Assembly (NCBI GenBank): GCA_002298885.1
Contig: DBMK01000050.1
Coordinates: 1 to 11,602 of the forward strand
Origin: Anaerolineaceae bacterium UBA700
GTDB taxonomy: Bacteria > Chloroflexota > Anaerolineae > Anaerolineales > Anaerolineaceae
DNA length: 11,602 bases
Direction: 5' to 3'
In this document: in pieces, positions 6,350 to 11,602 of the stretch
How the letters are laid out: each line of letters starts with the position of its first letter
How positions within the stretch are numbered: position 1 is the stretch's first letter
Program-made: the position numbers and the translations under genes
Notes under the pieces: generated by a model
What the model saw: only the letters and a program-made list of their open reading frames with translations
Databases searched by the model: none
Told to the model about the DNA's origin: nothing

Positions 6350-7264
6350 TTACGCCTCCCGCCTGGCCAGGATCAAGATATGCTCGTCGGGGAATTCGAT
6401 GCCCGGCGTCTCGATGGAGACCTTGTGGCGCCATTTATCCTCGTTTACGGTCAGCTTACGCAGCTCGGCGATAGCCAATCCCTGGCGGGCAAACGCAGCG
6501 CGGTACTCGGCTTCGCTGAAGTACTGGTAGCTTTCGAAACGCTCCGTTTCCCAGAGCTGCTTGCCCAGGAAGATGGACTTGGTAATATAGCGCGTAAAAT
6601 CGCGCCGCGACAGCTCGATGCACAGCGGATCTTCGGCCTGATGATAGCTAATCTGCACGGGATGGTACTGGCGGGCAAACGTGTCGAATTGCTGGCGCGC
6701 CGGGTAATCGCTGAAGCGAATGCGCAGCGCCTGGCGCAGGTCCCCTGGCGGCTCTACTCCATCGAACAGAACCAGCCAACCGGCAGGCGCCAGGCAGCCG
6801 GCCGCGCCCGCCAGTGCACGCTCCACGCCCTGCCTGGCGGCTGGCGCGTCGCTCTCGTAGGTTTCGGGGCGCACGCCGGCCGAAAAGACCTCGTGCAGGG
6901 CATTGACCAGCAATAGGACATCGAATTTTCCCAGCCCGGTCAGCAGGCTCGGATCCGTAAAATCTCCTTCAATGCAGCGCAGGGAAGGGTAATCCCGCCG
7001 GCAGCGCGCCAGGGAACGCGCATTGTAATCGACGCCCACCGAGTCGTGGATGGCGCACACCTGGGCGTGCGCATCCAGAAGGGCGCCAATGACCTGGCCC
7101 TCGCCGCAGCCTAATTCCAGCAGCCGCAGTGCATGGTCGGCCTGCTGTGCCAGGCGGCGGATCAACCCGGATGCAGCCAGGATGGCCGCCCCTTTCCCGA
7201 GGTTTTCCATCGGCTGCAAGCGCGTTTCCCAATAAAAATCCCAAAATTCGTCGTTATCCGGCAT
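6350..7264 (-). CDS. Class I SAM-dependent methyltransferase, first gene of the oxidoreductase operon
   Basis: This is a 304-residue cytoplasmic methyltransferase. Motif I LLELGCGEG is at 48-56, a strand-2 acidic residue at VGVDYN (77-81), EGDFTD at 99-104 and LLLVNALHEVF at 117-127 where the substrate-side loop begins. Residues 1-30 (FWDFYWETRLQPMENLGKG) form an N-terminal cap, and a helical insert with a long C-terminal extension (about 185-280) exceeds the core fold; these probably shape the substrate pocket. It shares only the general fold and motifs with the methyltransferase at 1677-2411. No clear Shine-Dalgarno sequence precedes the ATG. It begins 49 bp after hepT with no terminator between, so it may be read from the toxin-antitoxin transcript or from a promoter I cannot identify. 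Family firm, substrate unknown. Confidence 0.9.
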   Translation of the reverse strand: MPDNDEFWDFYWETRLQPMENLGKGAAILAASGLIRRLAQQADHALRLLELGCGEGQVIGALLDAHAQVCAIHDSVGVDYNARSLARCRRDYPSLRCIEGDFTDPSLLTGLGKFDVLLLVNALHEVFSAGVRPETYESDAPAARQGVERALAGAAGCLAPAGWLVLFDGVEPPGDLRQALRIRFSDYPARQQFDTFARQYHPVQISYHQAEDPLCIELSRRDFTRYITKSIFLGKQLWETERFESYQYFSEAEYRAAFARQGLAIAELRKLTVNEDKWRHKVSIETPGIEFPDEHILILARREA

Positions 7265-7313
7265 GCTTTGAGGTTTTGCTTATGATGGAGATGCGGATTC
7301 CAGGGTAAGAACC

Positions 7314-7742
7314 TTATAATTCCTTTTTGGACAGCCACTGCCTGATTGATTCCGCAAACAAAACGAGGTCGTCCAGGTTGTTTAAATTCTTATAGACCTG
7401 GTCCCAATCAATCCCCAAATATTCGTGGATCAGGATGTTGCGAAATCCAGCCAGAGGCGCAAGCCTTCGAGCAAAATCGGGAAATAGAATTCCCAATTCG
7501 CTCATTATCAAAATGGCTTCGTAATAATCTGCCGGTTTTCGGGCGTTTTCTAATACGATAATACGGTGGCAAATGTCAATACAGCACTGAATACTGACTT
7601 CAAGGTTGCGTTCGGCAATATCCCTCAGGTAAGGATCGGCGTCAAACGCTTCTCGCTTGTTTCCCTTTAAGGCTTCAAGCCGCGCTAGGCGGTCGTTGAG
7701 CTCGTCTAAGCGTCTCTCGATACCGCTGAACTCGTCTGGCAT
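7314..7742 (-). CDS. hepT: HepT HEPN-domain ribonuclease toxin (type VII toxin-antitoxin)
   Basis: This 142-residue all-helical protein contains the HEPN RNase motif RX4HXY: R101, H106 and Y108 in RNILIHEY, placed as in HepT (DUF86) toxins. In characterised HepT/MntA pairs the toxin is an RNase, and the MntA partner silences it by attaching AMP to the tyrosine of this motif; Y108 is the equivalent here. The N-terminal 30 residues are charged and probably coiled coil, an extension relative to the core of about 110-120 residues. The ATG is well supported by AAGGAGG 5 nt upstream. The first 68 nt lie inside mntA in another frame, so translation of toxin and antitoxin should be coupled. The gene pair looks more AT-rich than its surroundings, consistent with acquisition by transfer. 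Confidence 0.9.
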   Translation of the reverse strand: MPDEFSGIERRLDELNDRLARLEALKGNKREAFDADPYLRDIAERNLEVSIQCCIDICHRIIVLENARKPADYYEAILIMSELGILFPDFARRLAPLAGFRNILIHEYLGIDWDQVYKNLNNLDDLVLFAESIRQWLSKKEL

Positions 7743-8142
7743 GCGCGCCTCCTTGAAGAGTCTGGTTCTTGAAAGACCTTAAAACAGGAAGGTAATCGCC
7801 ATATTTTCCTAAAACCTCGGCTTCATACTCCACTCGGATGTAAGTATTTTTTTGAAAGAGTAGAGTTCCTGTCGAAATAATATGATAGGCTAATTCGATA
7901 GGGGCGCGATTGAGTTGGACAACGTCAACTCGGTCTGTATTTAGTAATTGAACTAGAGCATGTTGAAACTGGATCTGGGTAGTGTAATTATCAGCCGTGG
8001 CGATTTCGAAAATAGCGATATCATAATCGCTCATCGGACCGATCTTTCCGCTAACCCGCGAGCCAAAAAGATATACCAGGCTGATGCCAGAGAATTCGGC
8101 AAGAACCGAAGGAAGTTCCTCGATCAGGGCCTGTACATCCAT
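7675..8142 (-). CDS. mntA: MntA nucleotidyltransferase antitoxin (type VII toxin-antitoxin)
   Basis: This 155-residue minimal nucleotidyltransferase shows GSX10DXD exactly: G27-S28 and D39/D41 in GSRVSGKIGPMSDYD, with D73 (RVDVVQL) as the third metal-binding acid. MntA antitoxins use ATP to AMPylate the neighbouring HepT. I place the start at the ATG at 8142 (MDVQALIEEL), because the nucleotidyltransferase fold begins there and a strong extended -10 box lies directly in front. An upstream start at 8238 would add 32 residues of no recognisable fold and would cross that promoter. The C-terminal stretch from about 128, rich in arginine (AHARRVQRYRETLRRAQR), is the part that overlaps hepT; the core domain ends before it, so the tail may be dispensable or a product of the overlap. 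It is followed by hepT. Confidence 0.88.
   Translation of the reverse strand: MDVQALIEELPSVLAEFSGISLVYLFGSRVSGKIGPMSDYDIAIFEIATADNYTTQIQFQHALVQLLNTDRVDVVQLNRAPIELAYHIISTGTLLFQKNTYIRVEYEAEVLGKYGDYLPVLRSFKNQTLQGGAHARRVQRYRETLRRAQRPPSAA
7748..7754 (-). promoter_or_regulatory. Ribosome binding site of hepT inside mntA
   Basis: The minus strand reads AAGGAGG, ending 5 nt before the hepT ATG, while the ribosome is still translating mntA in another frame. It fixes the hepT start and makes initiation independent of the mntA stop, which is 68 nt further on. Confidence 0.75.
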
Positions 8143-8148
8143 AAAAAT

Positions 8149-8157
8149 ATTATAGCA
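8149..8157 (-). promoter_or_regulatory. Extended -10 promoter of mntA-hepT, predicted leaderless transcript
   Basis: The minus strand reads TGCTATAAT, a perfect extended -10 element. Only six nucleotides (ATTTTT) separate it from the mntA ATG, so the transcript should begin at or within a base or two of the start codon. No good -35 box is found at 16-18 nt, which extended -10 promoters can tolerate. An AGGAGG (8161-8166) lies upstream of the -10, 18 nt from the ATG: too far to serve as its ribosome binding site and not part of the RNA if this promoter is used. Confidence 0.6.
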
Positions 8158-8240
8158 TACCCTCCTGTTGCATTTTCGTGATACCCGGCTGACAGAGTCC
8201 GGGAACGACGGCGGCAGTTCGCTGCAATATGCGGGCACAA

Positions 8241-8260
8241 AGGACCGGCCAGGCCGTCCT
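8241..8260 (-). terminator. GC-rich hairpin after the ABC exporter operon, weak terminator candidate
   Basis: The minus strand AGGACGGCCTGGCCGGTCCT can form an 8-bp stem with one bulged base and a 3-nt loop, 42 nt after the ATPase stop codon. Only TTTGT follows, so it is a poor intrinsic terminator. It may mark the 3' end of the exporter transcript or be a regulatory site of mntA. Confidence 0.3.
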
Positions 8261-8302
8261 CGCTAAAGCATTTCAGTATTTCATTACCCGTTTTCTTCCT
8301 GG

Positions 8303-8977
8303 TCACGCCACAATTTCGCCATCTTTCAGGCGCACAATCCGGTTCCCATACTGAGTCGATTCCTCCGAGTGCGTGACCATCAGGATGGTAATGCCTTTTT
8401 CCCGGTTGATGTCCCGCAGCAGCCCCAGCACTTCTTTGCCGCTCTTGCTGTCCAGGTTGCCGATCGGCTCGTCGGCAAACAGCACCAGCGGCTCGTTGAT
8501 CAAGGCCCTGGCGATCGCCGTCCGCTGCTGTTCGCCGCCGGAAAGCTCCCGGGGGGTGTGGTTCCTGCGTTCCAGGATGCCAACCCGGTCCATCAGTTCT
8601 TCGGCTTGTTTGAGCACCACCTTTTTCTTTTTGCCCTCCAGCAGCGCCGGCAGCAGGATGTTTTCTTCCAGGGTCAGGTTGTTGATCAGGTTGTAGGCCT
8701 GAAAGACGAAGCCGATGTCGTTCCGGCGCATCCGGCTCTCGGCGTCGTCGTTGAGCTTCTGCATTTCGATCCCGTTGACGCAGATGGCGCCTTTGGTGAC
8801 CTTATCCAGCCCGCCCATCAGGTAGAGCAGCGTGCTCTTCCCGGACCCCGAAGGACCCATAATGGAAATGAATTCGCCTTTTTCAACGCCGAGGTTGACG
8901 TTCTTCAGCACTTCAACTTCTGCCTTCCCCAGTTGAAACGATTTATAAACGCTCTCCACTTCGATCATTGTGTTCAT
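8303..8977 (-). CDS. ABC exporter ATP-binding subunit, MacB/LolD type
   Basis: This 224-residue ATPase powers the FtsX-type permease encoded just upstream. All ABC motifs are intact: Walker A GPSGSGKST (41-49), Q-loop Q93, signature LSGGEQQR (145-152), Walker B LVLFADE (164-170) with catalytic E170, the D-loop NLDS and switch H203. The length and the short N-terminal beta region fit the MacB/LolD/FtsE group that works with FtsX permeases, moving lipoproteins, peptides or antibiotics, or transmitting force across the membrane rather than importing nutrients. The lysine run at 116-119 is a surface feature. The gene starts 13 bp after the permease stop, and its AAGGGAG ribosome binding site overlaps that stop codon, so the two are translated together. 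Substrate unknown. Confidence 0.94.
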   Translation of the reverse strand: MNTMIEVESVYKSFQLGKAEVEVLKNVNLGVEKGEFISIMGPSGSGKSTLLYLMGGLDKVTKGAICVNGIEMQKLNDDAESRMRRNDIGFVFQAYNLINNLTLEENILLPALLEGKKKKVVLKQAEELMDRVGILERRNHTPRELSGGEQQRTAIARALINEPLVLFADEPIGNLDSKSGKEVLGLLRDINREKGITILMVTHSEESTQYGNRIVRLKDGEIVA

Positions 8978-8990
8978 GGGTTATGCTCCC

Positions 8991-11477
8991 TTATTCGTAC
9001 TTAATTGTTTCGATCAGGCTCATTTTCTCGTTTCTGATTACCGGCACCGCCGAAATGGCCAGCATGGCCAGGATCCCCACCGAGGCAATGATCGCCATTT
9101 CTTTGAAGGCAAGCTGGACGACCACCTTGCCCCAAAGTGTGCTGACCGCCGCCGGGATGATGGACGACATGATGATGGCGCACGAAAGGCCGAAGACCAC
9201 CCCGAATACGCCCATGCCAACGGCTTCGGTGATCAGCATCCGGTTCAGGCTCTTCTTGCTCATGCCCACGCAGCGGTACATGGCAAAGCTGCGTTTCCGC
9301 TCGATGAAGCTCGCCACCAGGTTGTTGACGATGCCGATGATCCCGACCAGCAGCGCCAGGTAGCAGTAGCTGTTGATGGCATTGAAGATGGCAACGACCT
9401 TATCGGCGTTGGCGGCAGTCAGTTCACTCTTGGTCTGCAGGCTCATCACCTCTTTGTTCATGGCGCGCAGGATGTTGTTTTTAGCCTGGCTGACGTCGCC
9501 CTTAGCTTTGACGTAAATAAAATCGTAATCCGACACCCCCATATCCTGCCGGTAATTCTCAGAAGAGATGTACCCCACGTGTCCGATGCCCACATTGGTC
9601 TCGACGAAGCCAGTGATGGTATACGCCACCTTCTTGCTGCCGAACTGCAGTAAGAGCGTATCGCCTAGCTTCAGTCCGAGCTTGCCCTTCAGAACGTTGG
9701 TGGTAATGATGTTCTTGCCTGCGTTCAGGGCTGCAAAGGCCTGGGTATTGGCCTCCAATTCCCGCACCGGGTTGAATTTGAAGAAATCGGTATTATCGAT
9801 GCCGTAGAGCACGTTAAAGAAGGTCTGGTAATTGACGATTGAAGTGTGCGTCTGGTAACTGCCGGCGCTCGAATCGACGCCGTCGATCTGGTTTAACGCC
9901 GCCAGGGAATTTTGATCCGAATGGCGCAGCACCAGGGACATATCGAAGGTCATGTCCCGCTCGAACGCCTTGATCAGGTCGGCCCCCATGGTATTGAACA
10001 TCGAAGCCATGAAGGCCACGATGGCAATCGAGGCGGCGAACAACTGGATGTTGTTCATCAGGCTGGCGTTATCGCGGATATTGCGCACTCCCAGGGCGAT
10101 ATCCTGGCTGAGGAAGGGAATTTTGGCGATCAGACGGGACAGGTGGCCGGTTAAAAACGGCACCAGCGGCACCAGCCCCACCAGCGCCCCGGTTGCCAGC
10201 ACGCTGGCGATGATCATGCCGATGAAGTTATCCGGCAGGAACAGGGGTGCGATGGCGCAGGCCGCCAGAAGGATCAAACCGCCGATCCACAGCCTGGATT
10301 GCTTGCCTTCCTTCCGTTCGAGGTCGTTCAGGATGATGTTTTTAATCGGGGTACGGGTCATTCGCAGGATCGGCAGGATGGCGCTGGCCGTGGTGATGAC
10401 CACGGCTGCTCCCACTGCGGTGAGCACCTCGCGGGCGCCGAAGAGCACGGTCGCATTCAGGATGGCCTCTTCCCCGGTGAAGTAGTAACTTTTGATGTAT
10501 TGGAGCACCAGCACGCCGAGCAGGCAGCCGATGAGCCCGCCGATCGCCCCCAGGCAGGCGCTCTCGACGATGAGCACCGCGTTGATCCGCTTGCGCGTGC
10601 AGCCGATGCTCCGCAGCGTGCCGATAATCGGGATGCGCTCCAGGGTAATCAGGTTGAAGGCCGTAAAGATGATGAACATGCACATGAACACAACCACGAT
10701 GGACGAGACCTGGAACGGCATGACGTAATTCTGGGTCTCGGCGCTGATCACCGCATCGTTGACCCCGTAATTCACGTCGTAACCCGCAAAGTCACGCGCC
10801 AGGCTCTCATACACGGCCTCGCGCTGCGAGCGGTCCTTCAGCTTGAGGAAGGTGAGGTTGTTCGTTCCGTTGAAAATCTGGGCCAGCGTATCTTTGGGGG
10901 CCAGGATGAACCCCCTGTCCGCTTCCTCGCGCAGGAACAACCCCTTCACTTCGCTGATCCCGGCGATCTTGAAATCGTACTCCTGGTTGTTGAGCTCCAG
11001 CTTCATCACGTCGCCTACGTTCAGGTGGTAGATCGACGCGTACGTCCGCCCCACGATGATCTTGTAGCCGGCCCAATCGTTGAAATCCCCCTGGTAGAGG
11101 GCTACCGGGTTGCGCCGGTTGAACTCGTCGATGTCAGTGCCGATGATGGTGAAGTAATGCATCTGTTCCAGGCTGGGCATGTACAGCGCCTTTTCTTTGA
11201 TCGCCTGGAAGGCATACTCGAACGCATCGCCGTAGCCCGCCAGCTTTGCCGTATCGATCCATTCTTTGGCGCCGACCGCATTCTTGGTCTGGATGTAGAA
11301 ATCGGAATCTCCGCTCCAGCGCACGTCCGCGTTGTATAAGCGCTGTGTGATCGTCGTCGCAAAGCTTTCGTTGGCGAAGATGAGCGCGGCTGAAATCGAA
11401 ATGGAGAACAGGACCAGCAGCGTCCTGGCCTTCTTTTCGATCAGACTGTGTAACAATGCTTTGATGATTCCACTCAC
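8991..11477 (-). CDS. FtsX/MacB-type ABC exporter permease with two FtsX domains
   Basis: This is an approximately 828-residue membrane subunit of an ABC exporter (numbering from the GTG at 11483). A first membrane helix (about 21-38) leads to an extracytoplasmic MacB-type domain (about 40-255), an FtsX core with helices at about 258-280, 305-328 and 355-375, then two spans (about 398-416, 420-445), another helix (478-497), a second external domain (about 500-700) and a second FtsX core (703-725, 753-778, 792-814). Both cores carry the family pattern ending in a short cytoplasmic helix: LERIPIIGTLRSIGCTRKRI (281-300) and IERKRSFAMYRCVGMSKKSL (727-746). This ten-span duplicated architecture is typical of peptide, lipid or lipoprotein exporters. 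I choose the GTG at 11477 because GGGAGG lies 6 nt before it; the GTG at 11483 touches that site. It is cotranscribed with the ATPase. No membrane-fusion partner is in the window. Confidence 0.93.
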   Translation of the reverse strand: MSGIIKALLHSLIEKKARTLLVLFSISISAALIFANESFATTITQRLYNADVRWSGDSDFYIQTKNAVGAKEWIDTAKLAGYGDAFEYAFQAIKEKALYMPSLEQMHYFTIIGTDIDEFNRRNPVALYQGDFNDWAGYKIIVGRTYASIYHLNVGDVMKLELNNQEYDFKIAGISEVKGLFLREEADRGFILAPKDTLAQIFNGTNNLTFLKLKDRSQREAVYESLARDFAGYDVNYGVNDAVISAETQNYVMPFQVSSIVVVFMCMFIIFTAFNLITLERIPIIGTLRSIGCTRKRINAVLIVESACLGAIGGLIGCLLGVLVLQYIKSYYFTGEEAILNATVLFGAREVLTAVGAAVVITTASAILPILRMTRTPIKNIILNDLERKEGKQSRLWIGGLILLAACAIAPLFLPDNFIGMIIASVLATGALVGLVPLVPFLTGHLSRLIAKIPFLSQDIALGVRNIRDNASLMNNIQLFAASIAIVAFMASMFNTMGADLIKAFERDMTFDMSLVLRHSDQNSLAALNQIDGVDSSAGSYQTHTSIVNYQTFFNVLYGIDNTDFFKFNPVRELEANTQAFAALNAGKNIITTNVLKGKLGLKLGDTLLLQFGSKKVAYTITGFVETNVGIGHVGYISSENYRQDMGVSDYDFIYVKAKGDVSQAKNNILRAMNKEVMSLQTKSELTAANADKVVAIFNAINSYCYLALLVGIIGIVNNLVASFIERKRSFAMYRCVGMSKKSLNRMLITEAVGMGVFGVVFGLSCAIIMSSIIPAAVSTLWGKVVVQLAFKEMAIIASVGILAMLAISAVPVIRNEKMSLIETIKYE

Positions 11478-11483
11478 AATCAC

Positions 11484-11489
11484 CCTCCC
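11484..11489 (-). promoter_or_regulatory. Ribosome binding site deciding the GTG start of the permease
   Basis: The minus strand reads GGGAGG. It directly touches the upstream GTG (11483) and lies 6 nt before the second in-frame GTG (11477), so the second is the functional start by spacing. Confidence 0.6.
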
Positions 11490-11520
11490 ATTCGCCTTCG
11501 GCGGTTATTTTCCATTTTAA

Positions 11521-11535
11521 GGCTTATACGAAGCC
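11521..11535 (-). repeat. Small inverted repeat upstream of the exporter operon
   Basis: GGCTT-ATACG-AAGCC forms a 5-bp stem with a 5-nt spacer, about 44 nt before the permease start, in the 125 bp gene-free stretch at the window's right end. A weak TTGTTA-17-TAAATA promoter-like pair lies just upstream (11569-11541). The repeat could be an operator or leader hairpin; the evidence is modest. Confidence 0.3.
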
Positions 11536-11602
11536 AAGCTTATTTAGTTGCATTGGGGGGAATTAACAACCGTGAATTTCTGGCTGTCCGCCCGCTTGCG
11601 GG

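Noticed and set aside
1677..7264. The two methyltransferase genes (1677-2411 and 6350-7264) as a recent duplication
   Set aside because: They share only SAM-binding motifs; lengths, N-terminal caps and C-terminal parts differ, so they are distinct families of the same fold.
8184..8203. Inverted repeat CCCGG...CCGGG upstream of mntA as an operator
   Set aside because: A 5-bp core with a 10-nt spacer is expected by chance in GC-rich DNA and has no positional support.
7675..8238. The longer mntA reading starting at 8238
   Set aside because: The extra 32 residues have no fold and would be translated across the extended -10 box; the family core starts at 8142.
10299..11339. A 346-codon plus-strand open frame opposite the permease gene
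   Set aside because: It is antisense to a clear FtsX-type permease; the protein is a low-complexity D/H/E/R-rich sequence without domains.

Overview
The window is 11.6 kb of compact bacterial chromosome. By eye the G+C content is in the high fifties, and every gene I can support is on the minus strand. The mix of gene families points to an environmental bacterium, most likely Chloroflexota of the Anaerolineae type: a YtrA-like GntR regulator beside a lone slipin, a luciferase-like flavin oxidoreductase, a YdjC/ChbG-type deacetylase, a HepT/MntA pair and a large FtsX-type exporter. This placement is inference from gene content only; there is no rRNA or marker gene here. No stretch longer than about 160 bp lacks a gene, and I see no tRNA, rRNA, CRISPR array, insertion sequence or integrase.

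In the direction of transcription (right to left) the layout is as follows. (1) 11477-8303: a two-gene ABC exporter, with a large FtsX/MacB-like permease followed 13 bp later by its MacB/LolD-type ATPase. (2) 8142-7314: an MntA-HepT type VII toxin-antitoxin pair. The antitoxin comes first, the genes overlap by 68 nt, and an extended -10 box sits so close to the mntA start that the transcript should be leaderless. This part looks more AT-rich than its surroundings and is probably an insertion. (3) 7264-4460: a probable operon of a SAM methyltransferase, a luciferase-like oxidoreductase and a YdjC/ChbG-type deacetylase (gaps 25 and 11 bp), closed by a clear intrinsic terminator. (4) 4323-1677: a second tight operon of a membrane-anchored PHB-depolymerase-like esterase, a CPBP-family membrane protease that overlaps it by 8 bp, and another SAM methyltransferase 21 bp further on. 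(5) 1599-97: a GntR/YtrA regulator with a TTG start, then a slipin (SPFH protein). They are driven by a good sigma-70-type promoter whose -35 box overlaps the stop codon of the preceding methyltransferase, and whose leader consists of six tandem 8-nt units. A 15-bp inverted repeat follows the slipin.

Functionally, units (1), (4) and (5) all act in or on the cell envelope (export, secreted or anchored hydrolysis, membrane proteolysis, membrane scaffold). Unit (3) looks like a small-molecule modification cassette of unknown substrate. The points most worth following up are the octamer-repeat leader of the GntR gene, the leaderless and deeply overlapping mntA-hepT arrangement, and the unassigned methyltransferase/oxidoreductase/deacetylase operon. 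I found no system that I can confidently call new.
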